A stretch of DNA of 64,000 bases from Oscheius dolichura (Eukaryota; Nematoda; Chromadorea; Rhabditida; Rhabditidae). The stretch is from contig CAKOAU010000006.1 of assembly GCA_932521035.1 (NCBI GenBank), forward strand, positions 62,001-126,000, given 5' to 3'. The notes beneath the pieces were generated by a model. That model was not told the DNA's origin. It did not search any database and was given only the letters and a program-made list of their open reading frames with translations. The position numbers and the translations under genes are program-made. The number at the start of each line of letters is the position of its first letter. The stretch's first letter is position 1. Positions 36,569 through 49,454 of this stretch are shown here, piece by piece.

Positions 36569-37788
36569 TTGGGCTATAAAACGCTATTCGGTCAGCGAAC
36601 CCTATTCGATCTTGGATTATTCGTACTGTACTCGTCGAGCTCTACAAGAAGAGTGGTCGAACGTTCTCGAATCATTAGGCTTTTATTCCGTACTGGCCTG
36701 TTCAAATTGCCCAAGAGATTTGTATTGGCTTACCCCCTATTTTTGGACTATAATAGTTTTTGGGCTATAAAACGCTATTCGGTCGGACAACCCTATTAGC
36801 TCTGTGGTTATTCGTACTCTACTCGTCGAGCTCTACAAGAAGAGTGGTCGAACGTTCTCGAATCATTAGGCTTTTATTCCGTACTGGCCTGTTCAAATTT
36901 CCCAAGAGATTTGTATTGGCTTAAACCCTGGTTTATGATCTAGGAGCCATAACGTGGCTCAAAGGCGTCCTCCTGTGACGGGAGCTAGTTTTTTAGACTC
37001 AGCTCGATGAGGCGGTTCGAATGAGTACAAATTCGAACCTCCTACCCTCTTTTCCAAAAACTGCCCCATATTACTGTACCTTTTTCTGGATTATAATAGT
37101 TTTTGGGCTATAAAACGCTATTCGGTCAGACAACCCTATTAGCTCTGTGGTTATTCGTACTCTACTCGTCGAGCTCTACAAGAAGAGTGGTCGAACGTTC
37201 TCGAATCATTAGGCTTTTATTCCGTACTGGCCTGTTCAAATTTCCCAAGAGATTTGTATTGGCTTAAACCCTGGTTTATGATCTAGGAGCCATAACGTGG
37301 CTCAAAGGCGTCCTCCTGTGACGGGAGCTAGTTTTTTAGACTCAGCTCGATGAGGCGGTTCGAATGAGTACAAATTCGAACCTCCTACCCTCTTTTCCAA
37401 AAACTGCCCCATATTACTGTACCTTTTTCTGGATTATAATAGTTTTTGGGCTATAAAACGCTATTCGGTCAGACAACCCTATTAGCTCTGTGGTTATTCG
37501 TACTCTACTCGTCGAGCTCTACAAGAAGAGTGGTCGAACGTTCTCGAATCATTAGGCTTTTATTCCGTACTGGCCTGTTCAAATTTCCCAAGAGATTTGT
37601 ATTGGCTTAAACCCTGGTTTATGATCTAGGAGCCATAACGTGGCTCAAAGGCGTCCTCCTGTGACGGGAGCTAGTTTTTTAGACTCAGCTCGATGAGGCG
37701 GTTCGATTGAGTACAAATTCGAACCTCCTACCCTCTTTTCCAAAAACTGCCCCATATTACTGTACCTTTTTCTGGATTATAATAGTTT
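36569..37788 (+). repeat. 1220-bp tandem duplication, copy 2
   Basis: Both markers of copy 1 recur exactly 1220 bp later (36628 and about 36785). The third long monomer has a private A to T at 37707 that breaks one pair of the large inverted repeat. More long monomers follow. Confidence 0.9.
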
Positions 37789-39542
37789 TTGGGCTATAAA
37801 ACGCTATTCGGTCAGACAACCCTATTAGCTCTGTGGTTATTCGTACTCTACTCGTCGAGCTCTACAAGAAGAGTGGTCGAACGTTCTCGAATCATTAGGC
37901 TTTTATTCCGTACTGGCCTGTTCAAATTTCCCAAGAGATTTGTATTGGCTTAAACCCTGGTTTATGATCTAGGAGCCATAACGTGGCTCAAAGGCGTCCT
38001 CCTGTGACGGGAGCTAGTTTTTTAGACTCAGCTCGATGAGGCGGTTCGAATGAGTACAAATTCGAACCTCCTACCCTCTTTTCCAAAAACTGCCCCATAT
38101 TACTGTACCTTTTTCTGGATTATAATAGTTTTTGGGCTATAAAACGCTATTCGGTCAGACAACCCTATTAGCTCTGTGGTTATTCGTACTCTACTCGTCG
38201 AGCTCTACAAGAAGAGTGGTCGAACGTTCTCGAATCATTAGGCTTTTATTCCGTACTGGCCTGTTCAAATTTCCCAAGAGATTTGTATTGGCTTAAACCC
38301 TGGTTTATGATCTAGGAGCCATAACGTGGCTCAAAGGCGTCCTCCTGTGACGGGAGCTAGTTTTTTAGACTCAGCTCGATGAGGCGGTTCGAATGAGTAC
38401 AAATTCGAACCTCCTACCCTCTTTTCCAAAAACTGCCCCATATTACTGTACCTTTTTCTGGATTATAATAGTTTTTGGGCTATAAAACGCTATTCGGTCA
38501 GACAACCCTATTAGCTCTGTGGTTATTCGTACTCTACTCGTCGAGCTCTACAAGAAGAGTGGTCGAACGTTCTCGAATCATTAGGCTTTTATTCCGTACT
38601 GGCCTGTTCAAATTTCCCAAGAGATTTGTATTGGCTTAAACCCTGGTTTATGATCTAGGAGCCATAACGTGGCTCAAAGGCGTCCTCCTGTGACGGGAGC
38701 TAGTTTTTTAGACTCAGCTCGATGAGGCGGTTCGAATGAGTACAAATTCGAACCTCCTACCCTCTTTTCCAAAAACTGCCCCATATTACTGTACCTTTTT
38801 CTGGATTATAATAGTTTTTGGGCTATAAAACGCTATTCGGTCAGCGAACCCTATTCGATCTTGGATTATTCGTACTCTACTCGTCGAGCTCTACAAGAAG
38901 AGTGGTCGAACGTTCTCGAATCATTAGGCTTTTATTCCGTACTGGCCTGTTCAAATTGCCCAAGAGATTTGTATTGGCTTACCCCCTATTTTTGGACTAT
39001 AATAGTTTTTGGGCTATAAAACGCTATTCGGTCAGACAACCCTATTAGCTCTGTGGTTATTCGTACTCTACTCGTCGAGCTCTACAAGAAGAGTGGTCGA
39101 ACGTTCTCGAATCATTAGGCTTTTATTCCGTACTGGCCTGTTCAAATTTCCCAAGAGATTTGTATTGGCTTAAACCCTGGTTTATGATCTAGGAGCCATA
39201 ACGTGGCTCAAAGGCGTCCTCCTGTGACGGGAGCTAGTTTTTTAGACTCAGCTCGATGTGGCGGTTCGAATGAGTACAAATTCGAACCTCCTACCCTCTT
39301 TTCCAAAAACTGCCCCATATTACTGTACCTTTTTCTGGATTATAATAGTTTTTGGGCTATAAAACGCTATTCGGTCAGCGAACCCTATTCGATCTTGGAT
39401 TATTCGTACTCTACTCGTCGAGCTCTACAAGAAGAGTGGTCGAACGTTCTCGAATCATTAGGCTTTTATTCTGTACTGGCCTGTTCAAATTGCCCAAGAG
39501 ATTTGTATTGGCTTACCCCCTATTTTTGGACTATAATAGTTT
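37789..39542 (+). repeat. Three long monomers then short-long-short
   Basis: Long at 37789, 38132 and 38475, short at 38818, long at 39009 (private A to T at 39259 removes a TGA), short at 39352 (private C to T at 39472). This is the end of the uniform zone. No gene; the open frame at 39203-39553 exists only because of the change at 39259. Confidence 0.9.
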
Positions 39543-40571
39543 TTGGGCTATAAAACGCTATTCGGTCAGACAACCCTATTAGCTCTGTGGTTATTCGTAC
39601 TCTACTCGTCGAGCTCTACAAGAAGAGTGGTCGAACGTTCTCGAATCATTAGGCTTTTATTCCGTACTGGCCTGTTCAAATTTCCCAAGAGATTTGTATT
39701 GGCTTAAACCCTGGTTTATGATCTAGGAGCCATAACGTGGCTCAAAGGCGTCCTCCTGTGACGGGAGCTAGTTTTTTAGACTCAGCTCGATGAGGCGGTT
39801 CGAATGAGTACAAATTCGAACCTCCTACCCTCTTTTCCAAAAACTGCCCCATATTACTGTACCTTTTTCTGGATTATAATAGTTTTTGGGCTATAAAACG
39901 CTATTCGGTCAGACAACCCTATTAGCTCTGTGGTTATTCGTACTCTACTCGTCGAGCTCTACAAGAAGAGTGGTCGAACGTTCTCGAATCATTAGGCTTT
40001 TATTCCGTACTGGCCTGTTCAAATTTCCCAAGAGATTTGTATTGGCTTAAACCCTGGTTTATGATCTAGGAGCCATAACGTGGCTCAAAGGCGTCCTCCT
40101 GTGACGGGAGCTAGTTTTTTAGACTCAGCTCGATGAGGCGGTTCGAATGAGTACAAATTCGAACCTCCTACCCTCTTTTCCAAAAACTGCCCCATATTAC
40201 TGTACCTTTTTCTGGATTATAATAGTTTTTGGGCTATAAAACGCTATTCGGTCAGACAACCCTATTAGCTCTGTGGTTATTCGTACTCTACTCGTCGAGC
40301 TCTACAAGAAGAGTGGTCGAACGTTCTCGAATCATTAGGCTTTTATTCCGTACTGGCCTGTTCAAATTTCCCAAGAGATTTGTATTGGCTTAAACCCTGG
40401 TTTATGATCTAGGAGCCATAACGTGGCTCAAAGGCGTCCTCCTGTGACGGGAGCTAGTTTTTTAGACTCAGCTCGATGAGGCGGTTCGAATGAGTACAAA
40501 TTCGAACCTCCTACCCTCTTTTCCAAAAACTGCCCCATATTACTGTACCTTTTTCTGGATTATAATAGTTT

Positions 40572-42629
40572 TTGGGCTATAAAACGCTATTCGGTCAGAC
40601 AACCCTATTAGCTCTGTGGTTATTCGTACTCTACTCGTCGAGCTCTACAAGAAGAGTGGTCGAACGTTCTCGAATCATTAGGCTTTTATTCCGTACTGGC
40701 CTGTTCAAATTTCCCAAGAGATTTGTATTGGCTTAAACCCTGGTTTATGATCTAGGAGCCATAACGTGGCTCAAAGGCGTCCTCCTGTGACGGGAGCTAG
40801 TTTTTTAGACTCAGCTCGATGAGGCGGTTCGAATGAGTACAAATTCGGACCTCCTACCCTCTTTTCCAAAAACTGCCCCATATTACTGTACCTTTTTCTG
40901 GATTATAATAGTTTTTGGGCTATAAAACGCTGTTCGGTCAGACAACCCTATTAGCTCTGTGGTTATTCGTACTCTACTCGTCGAGCTCTACAAGAAGAGT
41001 GGTCGAACGTTCTCGAATCATTAGGCTTTTATTCCGTACTGGCCTGTTCAAATTGCCCAAGAGATTTGTATTGGCTTAAACCCTGGTTTATGATCTAGGA
41101 GCCATAACGTGGCTCAAAGGCGTCCTCCTGTGACGGGAGCTAGTTTTTTAGACTCAGCTCGATGAGGCGGTTCGAATGAGTACAAATTCGAACCTCCTAC
41201 CCTCTTTTCCAAAAACTGCCCCATATTACTGTACCTTTTTCTGGATTATAATAGTTTTTGGGCTATAAAACGCTGTTCGGTCAGACAACCCTATTAGCTC
41301 TGTGGTTATTCGTACTCTACTCGTCGAGCTCTACAAGAAGAGTGGTCGAACGTTCTCGAATCATTAGGCTTTTATTCCGTACTGGCCTGTTCAAATTGCC
41401 CAAGAGATTTGTATTGGCTTAAACCCTGGTTTATGATCTAGGAGCCATAACGTGGCTCAAAGGCGTCCTCCTGTGACGGGAGCTAGTTTTTTAGACTCAG
41501 CTCGATGAGGCGGTTCGAATGAGTACAAATTCGAACCTCCTACCCTCTTTTCCAAAAACTGCCCCATATTACTGTACCTTTTTCTGGATTATAATAGTTT
41601 TTGGGCTATAAAACGCTATTCGGTCAGACAACCCTATTAGCTCTGTGGTTATTCGTACTCTACTCGTCGAGCTCTACAAGAAGAGTGGTCGAACGTTCTC
41701 GAATCATTAGGCTTTTATTCCGTACTGGCCTGTTCAAATTTCCCAAGAGATTTGTATTGGCTTAAACCCTGGTTTATGATCTAGGAGCCATAACGTGGCT
41801 CAAAGGCGTCCTCCTGTGACGGGAGCTAGTTTTTTAGACTCAGCTCGATGAGGCGGTTCGAATGAGTACAAATTCGGACCTCCTACCCTCTTTTCCAAAA
41901 ACTGCCCCATATTACTGTACCTTTTTCTGGATTATAATAGTTTTTGGGCTATAAAACGCTGTTCGGTCAGACAACCCTATTAGCTCTGTGGTTATTCGTA
42001 CTCTACTCGTCGAGCTCTACAAGAAGAGTGGTCGAACGTTCTCGAATCATTAGGCTTTTATTCCGTACTGGCCTGTTCAAATTGCCCAAGAGATTTGTAT
42101 TGGCTTAAACCCTGGTTTATGATCTAGGAGCCATAACGTGGCTCAAAGGCGTCCTCCTGTGACGGGAGCTAGTTTTTTAGACTCAGCTCGATGAGGCGGT
42201 TCGAATGAGTACAAATTCGAACCTCCTACCCTCTTTTCCAAAAACTGCCCCATATTACTGTACCTTTTTCTGGATTATAATAGTTTTTGGGCTATAAAAC
42301 GCTGTTCGGTCAGACAACCCTATTAGCTCTGTGGTTATTCGTACTCTACTCGTCGAGCTCTACAAGAAGAGTGGTCGAACGTTCTCGAATCATTAGGCTT
42401 TTATTCCGTACTGGCCTGTTCAAATTGCCCAAGAGATTTGTATTGGCTTAAACCCTGGTTTATGATCTAGGAGCCATAACGTGGCTCAAAGGCGTCCTCC
42501 TGTGACGGGAGCTAGTTTTTTAGACTCAGCTCGATGAGGCGGTTCGAATGAGTACAAATTCGAACCTCCTACCCTCTTTTCCAAAAACTGCCCCATATTA
42601 CTGTACCTTTTTCTGGATTATAATAGTTT
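40572..42629 (+). repeat. 1029-bp trimer duplicated in tandem
   Basis: Trimer: a long monomer with T at 292-equivalent and 428 G, then two with 169 G and 292 G. The same order follows 1029 bp later. Confidence 0.85.
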
Positions 42630-42972
42630 TTGGGCTATAAAACGCTATTCGGTCAGACAACCCTATTAGCTCTGTGGTTATTCGTACTCTACTCGTCGAG
42701 CTCTACAAGAAGAGTGGTCGAACGTTCTCGAATCATTAGGCTTTTATTCCGTACTGGCCTGTTCAAATTTCCCAAGAGATTTGTATTGGCTTAAACCCTG
42801 GTTTATGATCTAGGAGCCATAACGTGGCTCAAAGGCGTCCTCCTGTGACGGGAGCTAGTTTTTTAGACTCAGCTCGATGAGGCGGTTCGAATGAGTACAA
42901 ATTCGAACCTCCTACCCTCTTTTCCAAAAACTGCCCCATATTACTGTACCTTTTTCTGGATTATAATAGTTT

Positions 42973-44001
42973 TTGGGCTATAAAACGCTGTTCGGTCAGA
43001 CAACCCTATTAGCTCTGTGGTTATTCGTACTCTACTCGTCGAGCTCTACAAGAAGAGTGGTCGAACGTTCTCGAATCATTAGGCTTTTATTCCGTACTGG
43101 CCTGTTCAAATTTCCCAAGAGATTTGTATTGGCTTAAACCCTGGTTTATGATCTAGGAGCCATAACGTGGCTCAAAGGCGTCCTCCTGTGACGGGAGCTA
43201 GTTTTTTAGACTCAGCTCGATGAGGCGGTTCGAATGAGTACAAATTCGAACCTTCTACCCTCTTTTCCAAAAACTGCCCCATATTACTGTACCTTTTTCT
43301 GGATTATAATAGTTTTTGGGCTATAAAACGCTGTTCGGTCAGACAACCCTATTAGCTCTGTGGTTATTCGTACTCTACTCGTCGAGCTCTACAAGAAGAG
43401 TGGTCGAACGTTCTCGAATCATTAGGCTTTTATTCCGTACTGGCCTGTTCAAATTTCCCAAGAGATTTGTATTGGCTTAAACCCTGGTTTATGATCTAGG
43501 AGCCATAACGTGGCTCAAAGGCGTCCTCCTGTGACGGGAGCTAGTTTTTTAGACTCAGCTCGATGAGGCGGTTCGAATGAGTACAAATTCGAACCACCTA
43601 CCTTTTTTTCCAAAAACTGCCCCATATTACTGTACCTTTTTCTGGATTATAATAGTTTTTGGGCTATAAAACGCTATTCGGTCAGACAACCCTATTAGCT
43701 CTGTGATTATTCGTACTCTACTCGTCGAGCTCTACAAGAAGAGTGGTCGAACGTTCTCGAATCATTAGGCTTTTATTCCGTACTGGCCTGTTCAAATTTC
43801 CCAAGAGATTTGTATTGGCTTAAACCCTGGTTTATGATCTAGGAGCCATAACGTGGCTCAAAGGCGTCCTCCTGTGACGGGAGCTAGTTTTTTAGACTCA
43901 GCTCGATGAGGCGGTTCGAATGAGTACAAATTCGAACCTCCTACCCTCTTTTCCAAAAACTGCCCCATATTACTGTACCTTTTTCTGGATTATAATAGTT
44001 T
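42973..44001 (+). repeat. Three-monomer haplotype block shared with 60435-61463
   Basis: Monomer 1 has 169 G and 433 T (43254), monomer 2 has 169 G and 432 A, and monomer 3 has G to A in the junction block (GTGATTATT, 43706). The same three-step combination occurs 17462 bp downstream. Monomer 2 has extra private changes at 43603 and 43605. Confidence 0.85.
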
Positions 44002-44687
44002 TTGGGCTATAAAACGCTATTCGGTCAGACAACCCTATTAGCTCTGTGGTTATTCGTACTCTACTCGTCGAGCTCTACAAGAAGAGTGGTCGAACGTTCT
44101 CGAATCATTAGGCTTTTATTCCGTACTGGCCTGTTCAAATTTCCCAAGAGATTTGTATTGGCTTAAACCCTGGTTTATGATCTAGGAGCCATAACGTGGC
44201 TCAAAGGCGTCCTCCTGTGACGGGAGCTAGTTTTTTAGACTCAGCTCGATGAGGCGGTTCGAATGAGTACAAATTCGAACCTCCTACCCTCTTTTCCAAA
44301 AACTGCCCCATATTACTGTACCTTTTTCTGGATTATAATAGTTTTTGGGCTATAAAACGCTATTCGGTCAGACAACCCTATTAGCTCTGTGGTTATTCGT
44401 ACTCTACTCGTCGAGCTCTACAAGAAGAGTGGTCGAACGTTCTCGAATCATTAGGCTTTTATTCCGTACTGGCCTGTTCAAATTGCCCAAGAGATTTGTA
44501 TTGGCTTAAACCCTGGTTTATGATCTAGGAGCCATAACGTGGCTCAAAGGCGTCCTCCTGTGACGGGAGCTAGTTTTTTAGACTCAGCTCGATGAGGCGG
44601 TTCGAATGAGTACAAATTCGAACCTCCTACCCTCTTTTCCAAAAACTGCCCCATATTACTGTACCTTTTTCTGGATTATAATAGTTT

Positions 44688-47127
44688 TTGGGCTATAAAA
44701 CGCTATTCGGTCAGCGAACCCTATTCGATCTTGGATTATTCGTACTCTACTCGTCGAGCTCTACAAGAAGAGTGGTCGAACGTTCTCGAATCATTAGGCT
44801 TTTATTCCGTACTGGCCTGTTCAAATTGCCCAAGAGATTTGTATTGGCTTACCCCCTATTTTTGGACTATAATAGTTTTTGGGCTATAAAACGCTATTCG
44901 GTCAGACAACCCTATTAGCTCTGTGGTTATTCGTACTCTACTCGTCGAGCTCTACAAGAAGAGTGGTCGAACGTTCTCCAATCATTAGGCTTTTATTCCG
45001 TACTGGCCTGTTCAAATTGCCCAAGAGATTTGTATTGGCTTAAACCCTGGTTTATGATCTAGGAGCCATAACGTGGCTCAAAGGCGTCCTCCTGTGACGG
45101 GAGCTAGTTTTTTAGACTCAGCTCGATGAGGCGGTTCGAATGAGTACAAATTCGAACCTCCTACCCTCTTTTCCAAAAACTGCCCCATATTACTGTACCT
45201 TTTTCTGGATTATAATAGTTTTTGGGCTATAAAACGCTATTCGGTCAGCGAACCCTATTCGATCTTGGATTATTCGTACTCTACTCGTCGAGCTCTACAA
45301 GAAGAGTGGTCGAACGTTCTCGAATCATTAGGCTTTTATTCCGTACTGGCCTGTTCAAATTGCCCAAGAGATTTGTATTGGCTTACCCCCTATTTTTGGA
45401 CTATAATAGTTTTTGGGCTATAAAACGCTATTCGGTCAGACAACCCTATTAGCTCTGTGGTTATTCGTACTCTACTCGTCGAGCTCTACAAGAAGAGTGG
45501 TCGAACGTTCTCCAATCATTAGGCTTTTATTCCGTACTGGCCTGTTCAAATTGCCCAAGAGATTTGTATTGGCTTAAACCCTGGTTTATGATCTAGGAGC
45601 CATAACGTGGCTCAAAGGCGTCCTCCTGTGACGGGAGCTAGTTTTTTAGACTCAGCTCGATGAGGCGGTTCGAATGAGTACAAATTCGAACCTCCTACCC
45701 TCTTTTCCAAAAACTGCCCCATATTACTGTACCTTTTTCTGGATTATAATAGTTTTTGGGCTATAAAACGCTATTCGGTCAGACAACCCTATTAGCTCTG
45801 TGGTTATTCGTACTCTACTCGTCGAGCTCTACAAGAAGAGTGGTCGAACGTTCTCGAATCATTAGGCTTTTATTCCGTACTGGCCTGTTCAAATTTCCCA
45901 AGAGATTTGTATTGGCTTAAACCCTGGTTTATGATCTAGGAGCCATAACGTGGCTCAAAGGCGTCCTCCTGTGACGGGAGCTAGTTTTTTAGACTCAGCT
46001 CGATGAGGCGGTTCGAATGAGTACAAATTCGAACCTCCTACCCTCTTTTCCAAAAACTGCCCCATATTACTGTACCTTTTTCTGGATTATAATAGTTTTT
46101 GGGCTATAAAACGCTATTCGGTCAGACAACCCTATTAGCTCTGTGGTTATTCGTACTCTACCCGTCGAGCTCTACAAGAAGAGTGGTCGAACGTTCTCGA
46201 ATCATTAGGCTTTTATTCCGTACTGGCCTGTTCAAATTTCCCAAGAGATTTGTATTGGCTTAAACCCTGGTTTATGATCTAGGAGCCATAACGTGGCTCA
46301 AAGGCGTCCTCCTGTGACGGGAGCTAGTTTTTTAGACTCAGCTCGATGAGGCGGTTCGAATGAGTACAAATTCGAACCTCCTACCCTCTTTTCCAAAAAC
46401 TGCCCCATATTACTGTACCTTTTTCTGGATTATAATAGTTTTTGGGCTATAAAACGCTATTCGGTCAGACAACCCTATTAGCTCTGTGGTTATTCGTACT
46501 CTACTCGTCGAGCTCTACAAGAAGAGTGGTCGAACGTTCTCGAATCATTAGGCTTTTATTCCGTACTGGCCTGTTCAAATTGCCCAAGAGATTTGTATTG
46601 GCTTAAACCCTGGTTTATGATCTAGGAGCCATAACGTGGCTCAAAGGCGTCCTCCTGTGACGGGAGCTAGTTTTTTAGACTCAGCTCGATGAGGCGGTTC
46701 GAATGAGTACAAATTCGAACCTCCTACCCTCTTTTCCAAAAACTGCCCCATATTACTGTACCTTTTTCTGGATTATAATAGTTTTTGGGCTATAAAACGC
46801 TATTCGGTCAGCGAACCCTATTCGATCTTGGATTATTCGTACTCTACTCGTCGAGCTCTACAAGAAGAGTGGTCGAACGTTCTCCAATCATTAGGCTTTT
46901 ATTCCGTACTGGCCTGTTCAAATTTCCCAAGAGATTTGTATTGGCTTAAACCCTGGTTTATGATCTAGGAGCCATAACGTGGCTCAAAGGCGTCCTCCTG
47001 TGACGGGAGCTAGTTTTTTAGACTCAGCTCGATGAGGCGGTTCGAATGAGTACAAATTCGAACCTCCTACCCTCTTTTCCAAAAACTGCCCCATATTACT
47101 GTACCTTTTTCTGGATTATAATAGTTT
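44688..47127 (+). repeat. Two 534-bp dimers followed by mixed long monomers
   Basis: Dimers start at 44688 and 45222. Their long monomers (44879, 45413) are a new class: R block, C at the 252-equivalent site (CCAAT) and G at the 292-equivalent. Then long monomers at 45756, 46099 (private T to C at 46162), 46442 and 46785 (C block, CCAAT). No gene. Confidence 0.9.
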
Positions 47128-47509
47128 TTGGGCTATAAAACGCTATTCGGTCAGCGAACCCTATTCGATCTTGGATTATTCGTACTCTACTCGTCGAGCT
47201 CTACAAGAAGAGTGGTCGAACGTTCTCGAATCATTAGGCTTTTATTCCGTACTGGCCTGTTCAAATTGCCCAAGAGATTTGTATTGGCTTACCCCCTATT
47301 TTTGGACTATAATAGTTTTTGGGCTATAAAACGCTATTCGGTCAGACAACCCTATTAGCTCTGTGGTTATTCGTACTCTACTCGTCGAGCTCTACAAGAA
47401 GAGTGGTCGAACGTTCTCCAATCATTAGGCTTTTATTCCGTACTGGCCTGTTCAAATTGCCCAAGAGATTTGTATTGGCTTACCCCCTATTTTTGGACTA
47501 TAATAGTTT
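47128..47509 (+). repeat. Two consecutive short monomers
   Basis: Short monomers at 47128 (C block) and 47319 (R block, with the CCAAT change). Adjacent short monomers are rare, occurring only here and at 48882. Confidence 0.9.
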
Positions 47510-48881
47510 TTGGGCTATAAAACGCTATTCGGTCAGACAACCCTATTAGCTCTGTGGTTATTCGTACTCTACTCGTCGAGCTCTACAAGAAGAGTGGTCG
47601 AACGTTCTCGAATCATTAGGCTTTTATTCCGTACTGGCCTGTTCAAATTTCCCAAGAGATTTGTATTGGCTTAAACCCTGGTTTATGATCTAGGAGCCAT
47701 AACGTGGCTCAAAGGCGTCCTCCTGTGACGGGAGCTAGTTTTTTAGACTCAGCTCGATGAGGCGGTTCGAATGAGTACAAATTCGAACCTCCTACCCTCT
47801 TTTCCAAAAACTGCCCCATATTACTGTACCTTTTTCTGGATTATAATAGTTTTTGGGCTATAAAACGCTGTTCGGTCAGACAACCCTATTAGCTCTGTGG
47901 TTATTCGTACTCTACTCGTCGAGCTCTACAAGAAGAGTGGTCGAACGTTCTCGAATCATTAGGCTTTTATTCCGTACTGGCCTGTTCAAATTGCCCAAGA
48001 GATTTGTATTGGCTTAAACCCTGGTTTATGATCTAGGAGCCATAACGTGGCTCAAAGGCGTCCTCCTGTGACGGGAGCTAGTTTTTTAGACTCAGCTCGA
48101 TGAGGCGGTTCGAATGAGTACAAATTCGAACCTCCTACCCTCTTTTCCAAAAACTGCCCCATATTACTGTACCTTTTTCTGGATTATAATAGTTTTTGGG
48201 CTATAAAACGCTGTTCGGTCAGACAACCCTATTAGCTCTGTGGTTATTCGTACTCTACTCGTCGAGCTCTACAAGAAGAGTGGTCGAACGTTCTCGAATC
48301 ATTAGGCTTTTATTCCGTACTGGCCTGTTCAAATTGCCCAAGAGATTTGTATTGGCTTAAACCCTGGTTTATGATCTAGGAGCCATAACGTGGCTCAAAG
48401 GCGTCCTCCTGTGACGGGAGCTAGTTTTTTAGACTCAGCTCGATGAGGCGGTTCGAATGAGTACAAATTCGAACCTCCTACCCTCTTTTCCAAAAACTGC
48501 CCCATATTACTGTACCTTTTTCTGGATTATAATAGTTTTTGGGCTATAAAACGCTATTCGGTCAGACAACCCTATTAGCTCTGTGGTTATTCGTACTCTA
48601 CTCGTCGAGCTCTACAAGAAGAGTGGTCGAACGTTCTCGAATCATTAGGCTTTTATTCCGTACTGGCCTGTTCAAATTGCCCAAGAGATTTGTATTGGCT
48701 TAAACCCTGGTTTATGATCTAGGAGCCATAGCGTGGCTCAAAGGCGTCCTCCTGTGACGGGAGCTAGTTTTTTAGACTCAGCTCGATGAGGCGGTTCGAA
48801 TGAGTACAAATTCGAACCTCCTACCCTCTTTTCCAAAAACTGCCCCATATTACTGTACCTTTTTCTGGATTATAATAGTTT
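47510..48881 (+). repeat. Four long monomers between short runs
   Basis: Long at 47510, 47853, 48196 and 48539; the middle two carry 169 G, and the last has a private A to G at 48731 in a hairpin loop. No gene. Confidence 0.9.
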
Positions 48882-49454
48882 TTGGGCTATAAAACGCTAT
48901 TCGGTCAGCGAACCCTATTCGATCTTGGATTATTCGTACTCTACTCGTCGAGCTCTACAAGAAGAGTGGTCGAACGTTCTCGAATCATTAGGCTTTTATT
49001 CCGTACTGGCCTGTTCAAATTGCCCAAGAGATTTGTATTGGCTTACCCCCTATTTTTGGACTATAATAGTTTTTGGGCTATAAAACGCTATTCGGTCAGA
49101 CAACCCTATTAGCTCTGTGGTTATTCGTACTCTACTCGTCGAGCTCTACAAGAAGAGTGGTCGAACGTTCTCCAATCATTAGGCTTTTATTCCGTACTGG
49201 CCTGTTCAAATTGCCCAAGAGATTTGTATTGGCTTACCCCCTATTTTTGGACTATAATAGTTTTTGGGCTATAAAACGCTATTCGGTCAGACAACCCTAT
49301 TAGCTCTGTGGTTATTCGTACTCTACTCGTCGAGCTCTACAAGAAGAGTGGTCGAACGTTCTCGAATCATTAGGCTTTTATTCCGTACTGGCCTGTTCAA
49401 ATTGCCCAAGAGATTTGTATTGGCTTACCCCCTATTTTTGGACTATAATAGTTT
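48882..49454 (+). repeat. Three consecutive short monomers
   Basis: Short monomers at 48882 (C block), 49073 (R block, CCAAT) and 49264 (R block, intact heat-shock element). This is the only triple of 191-bp units and shows that the short form can be tandem on its own. Confidence 0.9.

Larger units (their letters stand above)
39543..44687 (+). repeat. Fifteen long monomers without a short one
   Basis: The longest run of long monomers (15 x 343). Here the 169 A to G variant (CGCTGTTCGG) first appears, at 40915, and recurs in zone 3 only. Two tandem 1029-bp trimers (40572-41600 and 41601-42629) share the class order 428G, 169G, 169G. The monomer at 43316 has two private changes at 43603 and 43605 that lengthen a T run. 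No gene. Confidence 0.9.

Noticed and set aside
39203-39553. 116-codon open frame
   Set aside because: It depends on a single private A to T change at 39259 that removes a stop. No other copy has it.
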